NCBI GenBank assembly: GCA_009778695.1
Contig: WRFS01000008.1
Span: 1-57,718, forward strand
DNA from: Oscillospiraceae bacterium
GTDB lineage: Bacteria; Bacillota; Clostridia; TANB77; CAG-508
DNA: 57,718 nt
Reading direction: 5' to 3'
Part shown: positions 33,614 to 42,784 of the stretch, one piece after another
Numbering within the stretch: position 1 is the first letter of the stretch
Layout of the letters: each line of letters starts with the position of its first letter
The notes under the pieces: generated by a model
The model's input: only the letters and a program-made list of their open reading frames with translations
Database searches by the model: none
Told to the model about the DNA's origin: nothing
Position numbers and translations under genes: made by a program

Positions 33614-35356
33614 TTATCTTTCAAAACCTTTTCCTTTCTTTTTATTTTTATTTTGACTTATTTGACTTGTGGTTTTGGCGGTTTTGGTAGTTACACTAAT
33701 ACTTTCTGCGAATGTAGGATTTTTTTGTCGTTCTTTTGTTTGTTTATAATAATCATAGTTTCCTATATAACTTGCTGTTTTCCCATCTCCTACTTCTACT
33801 ATTCTTTCTGCTAGCTTATTTGTAAAATATCTATCATGAGTTATTGCTACTAAAGTTCCTTTATAATTTTGTAATGCTTGTTCTAATACCTCTCTAGTAT
33901 CAATATCTATATGGTTAGTAGGCTCATCCATAATAATACAATTAACATCTTTCTGCATTAAACAAGCTAATTGTAATCTAACTTTTTCTCCTCCCGATAA
34001 ACTACCAACTTTTTTAAACACATTTTCCCCATAAAACATAAACTTTGCTAATGTAGCTCTCAACCTAGTTTCATCTCCATTAAAATCTTTTCTAAAAGTA
34101 TCTAAAATTGTAGCATTATCATCTTCAAATTTTATTTCTTGTGGTATATAACCTATTATTACACTGTCTCCTACTTTTACATTACCATCAAGAGGCTCAA
34201 CCTCTCCCATTATAGTTTTAATTAATGTAGATTTTCCCGAACCATTATTACCAACTATACAAACTTTCTCCCCATAACGAACATCAAAATTTGCAGAATC
34301 TAATATTATATTATCTCCTAAAATTACACTTAATCCTTCTACATTTACAACTTGTTTCCCAGACCTTTCTTTTACGTTAAAATTCAAATTAAGTTTTTTC
34401 TTACCTATATCTTCTGGCTTATCTAAAAGTTCTATTTTATCTAATCGCTTTTGAATACTTGCAGCTCTTCTAAAGAAGCCTTCTCCTCCAGGATATGCAA
34501 GTTTACCATATTCTTGTAGCCTTTTTATAGCTTCTTTCATGGCTTTTATCATTTTCTGTTGATCGTTGAAATCAGCAAATTCTGACATTATTTTTCTCTC
34601 ATTTTCTTTTAAATAATAAGAATAATTACCATGAAATATTTCAGCCTCTCCTCTTTCAATTAAAATTATTTTTTGAGCCACTCTATCTAAAAAGTATCTA
34701 TCATGAGAATTTATTAATACTGTTCCAGAATAATTTTTTAAGAATTCTTCTAACCATTCTATTGATTGAATATCCAAATGGTTTGTTGGTTCATCTAATA
34801 ACAATATATCTGGGTTTGCATATAATATTTTCGCTAAATTAACTCTTGTTTTTTCTCCGCCACTTAACATATCATAATTTCGTTGTAATAGTTCATTTGA
34901 TATTTTACAACCAGTACATATTTTAGAAAATTGTTCTTCCAGTCTATATCCATCTTTACTAATGAATTCATCTTGCAATCTAGTAAATTGTTTTAATAAA
35001 TTATCTAATTCACTACCAGAAGATTTTTCCATTTCTCGTGCTATTTCATTCATTCTTTTTTCTAATAATATTAATTCTTCTTGCCCAAGACTTATTACTT
35101 CTTTTACTGTTGTATTCTCTTCTTCAGTAGATGGTACTTGCCTTAAATACCCTATTTGTGCACCATTTCTAACTGCACATAAGCCACTATCACATTTTTC
35201 CTCACCTGAAATTATATTAAATATCGTTGTTTTTCCTGCCCCATTTTTCCCAACGAGAGCTACCTTTTCTCCAGTTGTAACTTCAAATGAAACTCCATTT
35301 AATACATCTTTTAAACCATAATTCATTTTTACATTATTTAATGATATCTCCAGCAT
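33614..35356 (-). CDS. ABC-F family ATPase (ribosome protection type)
   Basis: Soluble twin ATPase without membrane segments. Walker A motifs are GKNGAGKTT and GNNGSGKST. The ABC signatures are LSGGEKTR and LSGGEKVR, and each half has [14 protein letters not shown] Walker B. A long charged linker lies between the halves, and the C-terminal extension is Lys/Gln-rich. ABC-F proteins bind the E site and reach the peptidyl-transferase centre; many give resistance to antibiotics acting there. I start it at ATG 35356 behind GGAGGG. It is the first gene of the operon, directly after a promoter, a fitting place for self-protection, but housekeeping ABC-F proteins look similar. Confidence 0.9.
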   Translation of the reverse strand: MLEISLNNVKMNYGLKDVLNGVSFEVTTGEKVALVGKNGAGKTTIFNIISGEEKCDSGLCAVRNGAQIGYLRQVPSTEEENTTVKEVISLGQEELILLEKRMNEIAREMEKSSGSELDNLLKQFTRLQDEFISKDGYRLEEQFSKICTGCKISNELLQRNYDMLSGGEKTRVNLAKILYANPDILLLDEPTNHLDIQSIEWLEEFLKNYSGTVLINSHDRYFLDRVAQKIILIERGEAEIFHGNYSYYLKENERKIMSEFADFNDQQKMIKAMKEAIKRLQEYGKLAYPGGEGFFRRAASIQKRLDKIELLDKPEDIGKKKLNLNFNVKERSGKQVVNVEGLSVILGDNIILDSANFDVRYGEKVCIVGNNGSGKSTLIKTIMGEVEPLDGNVKVGDSVIIGYIPQEIKFEDDNATILDTFRKDFNGDETRLRATLAKFMFYGENVFKKVGSLSGGEKVRLQLACLMQKDVNCIIMDEPTNHIDIDTREVLEQALQNYKGTLVAITHDRYFTNKLAERIVEVGDGKTASYIGNYDYYKQTKERQKNPTFAESISVTTKTAKTTSQISQNKNKKKGKGFER

Positions 35357-35395
35357 GTTTTTGCTCCCTCCTATATACAATCACATTTGGTATAC

Positions 35396-35425
35396 ATTTT
35401 ATCATACTTTTTGTGGAAAAATCAA
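35396..35425 (-). promoter_or_regulatory. promoter of the accessory biosynthetic operon
   Basis: On the minus strand TTGATT (35420-35425) and TAAAAT (35396-35401) are 18 bases apart, 40 bases upstream of the ABC-F start. No other promoter is apparent in the tightly packed genes to 24299. Confidence 0.5.
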
Positions 35426-35492
35426 GAAAAATAGTTAAATTCCCACAGTGATTTATAAATGTTTACTGTTAAAACTATTTTTTAATAATTTT

Positions 35493-35765
35493 CTAAATAT
35501 ATTTTCTTATGATTTCTGGATAAACAACCTTTTTTCCATCTAGCACTTCCTCTTTATCTATCCATTTTGCAATTGATTTTGTTTCTCCTTCAGTAATAAC
35601 ATATTCTTCTTGTATTTGATTTTTTGGAATCTCTACTTTATATAGAAACATAATTTCATGTCCTGTTTTTCCATCAGTTCTTAACCCTTCTAATTCTTTA
35701 CCTAATTCGTCATAACCATTAACAATGTCTTTAAGTGCATTTTCAAAACTTTCTAATCTATCCAT
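35493..35765 (-). pseudogene. Nudix-like protein fragment, 90 codons
   Basis: The translation resembles the second half of a Nudix hydrolase: GKTGHEIMFLYKVEI, then TKSIAKWIDKEEVLDGKKVVYPE. The Nudix box (GX5EX7REUXEEXGU) is missing; in its place is a helical stretch (SFENALKDIVNGYDELG) that lacks the catalytic Glu residues. It is therefore a truncated or degenerate copy, although an intact short protein of this kind cannot be ruled out. It lies between the operon promoter and the parA/methyltransferase remnant, in the decayed end of the island. Confidence 0.5.
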
Positions 35766-35774
35766 TATAACCTC

Positions 35775-36342
35775 TTACATACCTTTTCTTAATTTTACTA
35801 TGTAACTTACTTTGTCAACCTTATCATAGTTTTCAATACTAAACCCTGTATTGGCGGAAAGTATTTCTAAATCTCTTTTGTTATATGCTCTTACATCTCC
35901 ACTACTTAGTATAGGATAAATTATATTACAAAGTCCATTTAAAATTGATGAGAATGCAAAATAACCATTATTATGCAGAACTCTATTAATTTCTAATAAT
36001 GCTTTTTGGGGATTGCTAATATGATGAAAAGTACAACAGATAGTAACAATATCTTGCGTATTATCCTCTACTAATATATTCTCTGCATTTGTGTTTAAAA
36101 ATTTTATATTGTTACCATATAGTTTATTAGCTTCTTGAATCATATTCTCTGCAAGAGTTACTGGTAGTTCATCTACATTTGTAAATCCCAATGAAGATGT
36201 TAAATCTCCTTGTGGATCACAATCAATTAGTAGAACTTTCTTTCCTAAGTTTTTAAGTTCTATTCCTAAGTTTAAAGCAGTAGTAGTTTTACCAACCCCA
36301 CCGCTTTTGATTTGCTATTGCTATTACTTTGCATTTCGACAT
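35775..36342 (-). pseudogene. frameshifted ParA N-terminus joined to a methyltransferase fragment
   Basis: ATG at 36342 (behind AAAGGAG) starts a ParA/Soj Walker ATPase: [13 protein letters not shown]. One extra C near 36303 breaks the frame; skipping it gives [20 protein letters not shown] and [10 protein letters not shown], the deviant Walker A and its Asp. About 70 residues in, after [15 protein letters not shown], the frame continues into a class I SAM methyltransferase C-terminal part ([20 protein letters not shown], then [15 protein letters not shown]) that lacks its own SAM-binding loop. So two broken genes are fused. ParA genes of this kind belong to plasmids and integrative elements. 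Confidence 0.75.
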
Positions 36343-36363
36343 CTTGTGTTCTCCTTTCTTTCA

Positions 36364-36395
36364 TAAAAAACGAATATAAGCATTGCCTATACTCG
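36364..36395 (-). terminator. terminator downstream of rlmD
   Basis: CGAGTATA and TATATTCG (minus strand, 36371-36395) form a stem with one mismatch followed by a run of T. It would end rlmD transcripts before the parA remnant. Confidence 0.5.
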
Positions 36396-36492
36396 ATTTT
36401 AGAACTCTTTATAACTGTTTATTTTATATTTTTATATGTTCACGGAACCTACTCTATATATATGGTATTGGGTACGGTAGACATATGATTTC

Positions 36493-36514
36493 TGTATCAA
36501 CTGTGTATCAACTG
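36493..36514. repeat. adjacent 11-bp tandem repeat
   Basis: TGTATCAACTG occurs twice without a gap. It lies in the 303-base gene-free stretch 36343-36645 between rlmD and the parA remnant; apart from this and the terminator I see nothing there. Possibly an old partition or replication site given the parA remnant (weak). Confidence 0.45.
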
Positions 36515-36645
36515 TTTTAAAATTTTTTTGTCAAATTTGTTACCTATCCCCGTAGACCATCTATCGAAAAACTACATTTTTTTTGCAAATTTTTTGATGT
36601 TTTTCTATAATATTTTAAAAATTCAAAAAATCAAAATCCATTGAT

Positions 36646-38067
36646 TTAGCGGGTTTTTCTTTCTAGCAACTCTACACACTCCACATGCTTCGTCCAAGGG
36701 AACATATCAATTGGTTGAACATCTTTTATTTCATATGTTTCACTAAATAGCTTTACATCCCTTGCTAATGTAGCAGGGTTACAGCTAATGTATACTATTT
36801 TTTCTGGTCGCATTTTAATTATATTTTCTATTGTATTTACATCTAATCCTTTTCTTGGCGGATCAATAAAAATTACGTTGGGGTAAATGATGGCATTATT
36901 ATTGGGGCAGATGAGGGCATTATTATTATTAGGGCAGATGAGGGCATTATTATTATTAGGGCAGATGAGGGCATCTGCCCCTACGTCACCTGCAAAAAAT
37001 TCGACGTTATTAACGTCATTCATCTTCGCATTTTCCTTTGCATCGGCTATTGCATCTGCAACAATTTCTACACCATAGACTTTTTTAACATATTTTGAGA
37101 CAAACAACGCAATTGTCCCAATACCACAATATAAATCAAAGACCACATCATCTTTATTCAATTCTGCCATTTCTATAGCCTTATTATACAATATCTCAGT
37201 TTGAATTGGATTAACTTGATAAAACGATAACGGTGATATTTTAAATTTGTACTCGCCTAAAATATCGTAAATATATCCATCTCCATATAAAATTATATTT
37301 TTTTCGCCTAATATTATATTCGTATTTTTATTATTTATGTTTTTCACAATCGTCTTAATCTCTGGAAATTTTAAACTTAATTCCTTAACCAACTCATTTT
37401 CTTTTTGAAAACTCTCTTCATTGCATACTAAAATAACCATAACTTCATTTGTTTTTTTGCCTATTTTTACTACGATATGCCTAAAAATTCCTATCCCACT
37501 GTTTTCATTATAAACTTTTAAGTTATTTTTAACAATAAACTCAAACGCTGTATTAGCAATATTTTGCGATAATTCATCCTGCACAAAACATTTAGAAACA
37601 CTTACAATATTATGTGTTCTCTTTGCAAAAACACCCATAACTGCACTGTTGTCTTTGTTTAACCCTATTGGATATTGAAGTTTATTTCTATAAAAGGTCG
37701 GAAAATTCATGCCAATTGTATCATTTACATGAATTTTTTTTCCTAATGCTTTATATAAACAATTTTCTACTATTTCTTTTTTTAATTTAAGTGTAGCATC
37801 ATAATTAAAATGTCTTAGGTGACATCCCCCACAACGCCCATATACATTGCATTCTGTTTCTTGTCTATCTTTGGAACTACCCAATATTTCCAAAACTTTA
37901 CCATAGGCAAAGTTCTTATTTACCTTCAATATTAAAATCCTAGCTTTTTCGCCTTTTATGGCATTGTTAACAAAAACAGTAAAATTATCTATCTTGGCGA
38001 TACCTTCACCTTCAAAACCATTATCTATTATATCAACTATATATTCCTTATTTTTTATAATTTCCAC
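36646..38067 (-). CDS. rlmD: 23S rRNA (uracil-C5)-methyltransferase RlmD/RumA type
   Basis: Methylates a uracil in 23S rRNA. A TRAM-like RNA-binding start is followed by the 4Fe-4S cysteines in CNVYGRCGGC, the SAM motif DLYCGIGTIALF, the Asp-Pro-Pro motif FIDPPRKGLD and the catalytic Cys in ISCNPATLARD. I start it at GTG 38067, five bases after GGAGG. An in-frame block of 27-bp DNA repeats (residues about 361-395, ALICPNNNN repeated) sits between GVEIVADAIADAKEN.. and VIFIDPPRKG, in the surface loop before the catalytic motif. The frame is intact, so the enzyme may still work. Which uracil it modifies is not decidable. Confidence 0.9.
   Translation of the reverse strand: MEIIKNKEYIVDIIDNGFEGEGIAKIDNFTVFVNNAIKGEKARILILKVNKNFAYGKVLEILGSSKDRQETECNVYGRCGGCHLRHFNYDATLKLKKEIVENCLYKALGKKIHVNDTIGMNFPTFYRNKLQYPIGLNKDNSAVMGVFAKRTHNIVSVSKCFVQDELSQNIANTAFEFIVKNNLKVYNENSGIGIFRHIVVKIGKKTNEVMVILVCNEESFQKENELVKELSLKFPEIKTIVKNINNKNTNIILGEKNIILYGDGYIYDILGEYKFKISPLSFYQVNPIQTEILYNKAIEMAELNKDDVVFDLYCGIGTIALFVSKYVKKVYGVEIVADAIADAKENAKMNDVNNVEFFAGDVGADALICPNNNNALICPNNNNALICPNNNAIIYPNVIFIDPPRKGLDVNTIENIIKMRPEKIVYISCNPATLARDVKLFSETYEIKDVQPIDMFPWTKHVECVELLERKTR
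36881..36984. repeat. 27-bp tandem repeats with palindromic core inside rlmD
   Basis: Units at 36905-36931 and 36932-36958 are identical (GGGCAGATGAGGGCATTATT then ATTATTA). A partial unit follows at 36959-36974 and a degenerate one precedes (36881-36903). The end GCATCTGCCCCTAC is the inverse of GGGGCAGATG, so the array derives from the same kind of palindrome (CTACA/TGTAG-GGGC) as the elements at 4521 and 44604. Unit length is a multiple of three. Confidence 0.8.
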
Positions 38068-38128
38068 CTTATCCTCCAACTGTTTAACTCATATTATATA
38101 TTAATTAAACATATATTTCAATAACATA

Positions 38129-38157
38129 TTGACAAATGATTTAATTAGTTATATTAT
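38129..38157 (+). promoter_or_regulatory. promoter of the cohesin-domain gene
   Basis: TTGACA (38129-38134) and TATTAT (38152-38157) are 17 bases apart, 31 bases before the ATG. A sigma-A promoter with an unusually good -35. Confidence 0.7.
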
Positions 38158-38188
38158 AATAAAATAAATATTTGAAAGGAGTTTTTTA

Positions 38189-40015
38189 ATGAAAAAAACA
38201 TTAAGTATATTAATGGTTGTAATGATATTATTTGTGATGAGTATAACGCCATCTTTCGCCGTAACATCTTTTGCAATAGCTTTATCACCTTCATCTACAA
38301 CAATTGAACAAGGAAAAACAGTCAATGTAACAATTAGTTTAAAGAATTTCACGCCAAATGAAACTGGAATTAACGCTATAAAAATGACAATTAGTTATGA
38401 TTCAAAAGTATTCAATACTTTGGCAACAACTGATTTAACATCAAAAGGAGGTTGGAATTCACCAACATTCAATGCAGCAAATGGTCAGGTAACACTTGAT
38501 AACTCTGCATTTATTTCAAAAAATAGTGATTTATTAACAATTAAATTTACAGTAAAAAGTTCGGCACCGACAGGAAATACAGTTATTTCAATAAAAGATG
38601 TTGATGCATCTGATGGGACATATGATATATATCCTCCAGATCAATCAACTACATTAAAAGTTCAAGCAGCTACAACTACAACATCATCATCTGCAAATAA
38701 TACCACTGGTGTCACAACTACTGCAACGCAAACAAATAATACTACTAACACTACTAACACCACAACTAATACAATTGATACTAATACTATAAATACTACT
38801 AATACCACTGATACCACCAATACTACTAATACCGCTGGTACTACTGATACTACAACACCAGATATAATTCAAGGAGGTTATACTGAACATGGCAATGATA
38901 TTGTGTTTGATAAATTAGTAAATGGAAACGTTTATCTTGTCGGAAATAACATAACCTTTAAAGCTAACTCTGGTATTAACGGAGACCTTTTTGTAATAGG
39001 TAATAACATTACTTTTGAAGCAACATCATTTAACGATGCATTGCAAGTTTATGGAAACATTTACATTCTTGCTGATAAAGTTAATTTCCAAGGTATAGCA
39101 AACAGTTTATATGTCGTTGCACACACATTTGAATGTGGACAATATGGTGGTTTAGATTTTGGTGCAAAAGTTTTTGCAAACGATATAACTTGGGATGGTT
39201 CTTCTAACTCAAATTTATATTTTGCAGCTACTAGTTCATTAAATTTAACAGATAATACTTATGTTGCAGGAAATGTTTCGTATTTTGCAAATTTTGAACC
39301 AACTATTTCTCAAAATGCAACAATTTATGGTGAAACATTATCCCATACATTACCACAACTAGTATTTGCGAAAAATGTTGTTGTAGCTCATATTGAAAAT
39401 TATATTGCTTTATTATGCTTTACTCTTGTAATACTTTTAGCAGCATTACTATTTAATAGATCTGCTATAAAAAATGTAAATAAATTTTCAATTGTTGATT
39501 ATTTGAAAACATTTGGAATTGGAATATTATCTATAATTATATCTATAATAGTTTCCGTGTTATTATTGTGTTCTTCTGCTACAGCATTAGTAGCTTTGAC
39601 ACTGCTTACATTAAGTATACTCTTGCTTTCTTTAGGAACAGCAATTATACTGATAGACATATCATTCAAATGTTATAATAAATTTGGAAAAAATTCTAAA
39701 ACAAATTTTGTAGTTTTGTTTATAATACTAGCAACATTAATTTATTATGCAATATTATTGATTCCATACGCAGGCGTTATAGTAGCTGGTATACTAACAG
39801 TTACAGGCTTTGGTAAAGGTGTTCGTTTAATTATTGCTAAAATTAAATCTGAAAATAAAGCTAATTCTGAAAATGCGGAAATACAAGATGCCGAAAATGA
39901 TACAGTTAAGACTCTAAAAGCTAAAGTTGATAAAGTTGAAACTAACAAAGTTAAAACTGACAAGGCTAAAGATGATAAATCAACAGAAGATGATACTGAA
40001 AAAGAGGATAAATAA
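38189..40015 (+). CDS. secreted/membrane protein: cohesin-like domain, Thr/Asn linker, bactofilin-like repeats, polytopic C-terminus
   Basis: A modular 608-residue envelope protein. A signal peptide (1-24) is followed by a cohesin-type beta domain (about 28-160; NVTISLKNFTPNETGINAIK, then FTVKSSAPTGN). Next is a low-complexity Thr/Asn linker (165-230), then a region of short beta repeats like bactofilin/polymer-forming domains (GNVYLVGNNITFKANSGING, then GDLFVIGNNITFEA). At least four membrane helices follow (about 415-560), with a strongly charged Lys/Asp/Glu tail. Cohesin-like domains bind dockerins in cellulosomes, but no dockerin or cellulase is nearby, so an adhesive or structural role is more likely. 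ATG follows AAAGGAG. Confidence 0.78.
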   Translation: MKKTLSILMVVMILFVMSITPSFAVTSFAIALSPSSTTIEQGKTVNVTISLKNFTPNETGINAIKMTISYDSKVFNTLATTDLTSKGGWNSPTFNAANGQVTLDNSAFISKNSDLLTIKFTVKSSAPTGNTVISIKDVDASDGTYDIYPPDQSTTLKVQAATTTTSSSANNTTGVTTTATQTNNTTNTTNTTTNTIDTNTINTTNTTDTTNTTNTAGTTDTTTPDIIQGGYTEHGNDIVFDKLVNGNVYLVGNNITFKANSGINGDLFVIGNNITFEATSFNDALQVYGNIYILADKVNFQGIANSLYVVAHTFECGQYGGLDFGAKVFANDITWDGSSNSNLYFAATSSLNLTDNTYVAGNVSYFANFEPTISQNATIYGETLSHTLPQLVFAKNVVVAHIENYIALLCFTLVILLAALLFNRSAIKNVNKFSIVDYLKTFGIGILSIIISIIVSVLLLCSSATALVALTLLTLSILLLSLGTAIILIDISFKCYNKFGKNSKTNFVVLFIILATLIYYAILLIPYAGVIVAGILTVTGFGKGVRLIIAKIKSENKANSENAEIQDAENDTVKTLKAKVDKVETNKVKTDKAKDDKSTEDDTEKEDK

Positions 40016-40053
40016 CATATCAACATTATAAAAAAATATATACACATCGAAAC

Positions 40054-40087
40054 AAAAGATTCCAGTGAGAAATCACTGGAATCTTTT
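40054..40087. terminator. bidirectional terminator
   Basis: AAAAGATTCCAGTGA and TCACTGGAATCTTTT form a perfect 15-bp stem with a four-base loop and T/A runs on both sides. It serves the cohesin gene and, from the other side, the rlmN-prpC-prkC-rpe operon. Confidence 0.85.
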
Positions 40088-40108
40088 ATTTATTGAGCCT
40101 ATTAAAAA

Positions 40109-40774
40109 TCAAACTTTATCCCCTAATTTTTGTATCACTTTTGCAAAATTATTTGAATTAATTATCGCTGTACCTGCAACTAAAATATTTGCACCTGCTA
40201 ATTTAACAAAATTAGCATTTTCTTCATTTATGCCACCGTCTGCCTCTATATCAATTTCCAAATCATTTTCATCAATATACTGTTTCAAATTTTTAATTTT
40301 TTGTAATGTTTCCATTATTAATCGTTGACCACCTTCTCCAGGTTCAACAGTCATAATTAGTACCAAATGAACTAATGGTAAAAATTCTAGTATTTCTTCC
40401 AAATGGGTAGTTGGTTTTATTGAAATTCCAACTTTTATATTATTTTCTTTTATCAAATTTATTGTATCTACAAGCCTTTTTTTATCCTCAAAACTCTCAT
40501 AATGAATAGTTATTATATTCGGATTTAATGGTATATATTCATTAATATAATATTCCACATCTTTTACCATTAAATGCACGTCTAACGGCAAATTTGAGAT
40601 ATGTGTTAAAAGTGTTGCATACTCCATCATTAATTCCGAAGTATCATTCCTTACAAATTCTCCATCCATTACATCTATATGAAAATAATCTGTTCCTGCA
40701 ACTTCTAAATCATAAAATATTTTTGTACTTTTTTCCTTTTCTACTGTCAGTATAGATGTTGATACATATATCAT
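40109..40774 (-). CDS. rpe: ribulose-phosphate 3-epimerase
   Basis: Interconverts ribulose-5-phosphate and xylulose-5-phosphate. TIM-barrel signatures are present: FHIDVMDGEFV (metal His and Asp), LDVHLMV, MTVEPGEGGQ and IEADGGIN. I start it at ATG 40774 behind GAGGAG; 221 residues is normal. The family usually has MTVNPGFGGQ; VEPGEGGQ and LTYH-to-TIHYES changes mark it as divergent, and a related hexulose epimerase is possible. It is last in the rlmN-prpC-prkC operon, where rpe normally lies after rsgA; rsgA is absent. Confidence 0.85.
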   Translation of the reverse strand: MIYVSTSILTVEKEKSTKIFYDLEVAGTDYFHIDVMDGEFVRNDTSELMMEYATLLTHISNLPLDVHLMVKDVEYYINEYIPLNPNIITIHYESFEDKKRLVDTINLIKENNIKVGISIKPTTHLEEILEFLPLVHLVLIMTVEPGEGGQRLIMETLQKIKNLKQYIDENDLEIDIEADGGINEENANFVKLAGANILVAGTAIINSNNFAKVIQKLGDKV

Positions 40775-40799
40775 TATCTTACTCCTCGTCTTTTTATTT

Positions 40800-42770
40800 T
40801 TACGGTAGGTTAATATTACCACTTATAGTTTGACTAGCATAAGAAGTTCTAGATATTTCATTTCCACTTAAATCTATTACGATTGTTATTGTTGCAACAC
40901 TATTGTTTGATGTAATTGATAGCTTTGCAGTTGATGTATCTTGAGCAAATACTCCTGTTGCAGCGGCTGTTCCGTCTACTAATGCTTTTACTGTCACTTG
41001 TGGTGCAGCTACTGGATTCCCATCTGCATCCGTCTTCGCCGTATAATCTGTTAATGTTGCTACATCAACTATTAAATTTGCTGATTGAACTGCATTAAAT
41101 TGATTTACTGTAATTGTAATTTCTGTATTTTTATCTACCGTACTACCCGCTGATATATTTTGACTTACTACTACCCCGTTTGGTTTGCTTGGATCATTCG
41201 TTATTAACGTTGCTTTATATTTTAAGTTCGCACTAGAGATTGCTTTTTTTGCATCTGCTTCAGTTTTTCCTGATAAATCTGGAACTGTTACTTGTTGCAC
41301 TCCTGTACTTACATGTATTACTATAGCTGTTCCTGCTGGAATTTCTGTATCAGGATCAGTATCTTGTTTTATTACATAATCTTTCTGAACTGTATCACTG
41401 TTTTCATCTGTTTCAGTATAATTTAAATTTGCATTTTGCAAAGCCTTATACGCATCATCTTTAATCATTCCAACAACATTTGGTACTGTTGTCATTTGTT
41501 GTCCTTTACTTACTACTACATTTATTGTTGAACCTTCTATTACGCTAAAATTATCTTGATATCCTGGATCTTGTTCTATTATCTGCCCTTCAGGTATTGT
41601 TGGATCATATCTTTCATCTGATTCTTGTATTTTTAATTTCGCATCATTAACCACAGTCGTTGCAGCATCTATAGTCATACCAACTAAATTTGGTATTTGT
41701 ACTTGATTTTCTTTTTTGCTGAATATTGTGTATGCTCCAAAAATGGCACCAAAAAATATTGCAATTACTATTATTATACCTAAAATAATTCCTAAAACCT
41801 TATGTCTCTTAAAGAACCCTTTTTTTTCTTCATCTGGGTCACTTCTATTTTCTTTTTTGGTTTCATTGTTTTCTGGTGCAATAATATTAACTCTTTGTGT
41901 TTTGTCCATATCTGTTTTTTCATTCATTTTTACAAAAGTTCCTTCTGGATTCTTTAAAGTTTCTTTTAAATCTTCCAATATTTCTTCTGCTGAATCATAC
42001 CTCAAATTTGGATCTTTTTGCATTGCTTTTTTAATTATATCGTTAAGACTTGCTGGTACTGTAGGATTTAATTTTTTAACCTCTATTGCATCTTCTTGCA
42101 TATGTTTTAATGCAATTGAAACTGGGGTATCAGCCTCGAATGGAACCTTTCCCGTTAACATCTCATATAATACAACACCTAATGAGTATATGTCTGACTT
42201 AGCATTTGTATATCCTCCTTTTGCATGTTCTGGAGAAAAATAATGTACTGAACCCATAGTGCTTCCAAAAGATGTTATAGTTGAGTTTGAAATAGCTCTT
42301 GCTATACCAAAATCTGTTACTTTTGCAACTCCTTCTTCGGTTATAATTATGTTGTGTGGCTTAATATCTCTATGTACAACATTATTTTTATGTGCAAATT
42401 CTAGTGCTGAAGCTATTTGAATTGCAACATTTACAGACCATTTCCATGGTAATATTCCATCTGTTGTAATTATTTCTTTTAAAGTTTTACCTTTAATAAG
42501 TTCCATAACAATATAATATAGGTTATCTTCATTGCCTACATCATAAATGCCTACTATATTAGGATGCGTTAAACTTGCAGCAGACTGTGCTTCTGAATTA
42601 AACCTTTTTATAAACTCTGCATCCGTTGTAAACTCATCTCGTAATACTTTTATGGCAACGTATCTATTTAATAACTGGCATTTTGCTTTATATACTGTTG
42701 CCATACCTCCAGAACCTATCTGTTTTAATATTTCGTATCTGTTATTTAGAATTTTTCCTACTAAATTCAT
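40800..42770 (-). CDS. prkC: PASTA-domain Ser/Thr protein kinase
   Basis: Transmembrane receptor kinase that senses muropeptides or lipid II and controls growth, cell-wall metabolism or germination. The kinase domain (about 10-270) has GSGGMATVYKAK, the Lys in AIKVL, HRDIKPHNI and DFGIARAIS with Thr/Ser in the activation loop. A juxtamembrane linker leads to one membrane helix (about 325-350) and three PASTA repeats (starting IPNLVGMT, VPNVVGMI, VPDLSGKT). An extra C-terminal beta domain of about 100 residues, ending SGNINLP, follows. ATG follows GGAGGG. It is next to its phosphatase, the classic pair. Confidence 0.95.
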   Translation of the reverse strand: MNLVGKILNNRYEILKQIGSGGMATVYKAKCQLLNRYVAIKVLRDEFTTDAEFIKRFNSEAQSAASLTHPNIVGIYDVGNEDNLYYIVMELIKGKTLKEIITTDGILPWKWSVNVAIQIASALEFAHKNNVVHRDIKPHNIIITEEGVAKVTDFGIARAISNSTITSFGSTMGSVHYFSPEHAKGGYTNAKSDIYSLGVVLYEMLTGKVPFEADTPVSIALKHMQEDAIEVKKLNPTVPASLNDIIKKAMQKDPNLRYDSAEEILEDLKETLKNPEGTFVKMNEKTDMDKTQRVNIIAPENNETKKENRSDPDEEKKGFFKRHKVLGIILGIIIVIAIFFGAIFGAYTIFSKKENQVQIPNLVGMTIDAATTVVNDAKLKIQESDERYDPTIPEGQIIEQDPGYQDNFSVIEGSTINVVVSKGQQMTTVPNVVGMIKDDAYKALQNANLNYTETDENSDTVQKDYVIKQDTDPDTEIPAGTAIVIHVSTGVQQVTVPDLSGKTEADAKKAISSANLKYKATLITNDPSKPNGVVVSQNISAGSTVDKNTEITITVNQFNAVQSANLIVDVATLTDYTAKTDADGNPVAAPQVTVKALVDGTAAATGVFAQDTSTAKLSITSNNSVATITIVIDLSGNEISRTSYASQTISGNINLP

Positions 42771-42784
42771 ATTCCCCTCCTGTT

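Noticed and set aside
36881..36984. Possible CRISPR array
   Set aside because: Units are directly adjacent with no variable spacers, inside a coding frame.
38690..38870. Possible satellite or CRISPR repeat
   Set aside because: It is the coding sequence of a Thr/Asn linker; ACT/AAT codon repetition explains it.
41716..42243. Plus-strand open frame of 175 codons
   Set aside because: Antisense to the kinase domain of prkC; no RBS.
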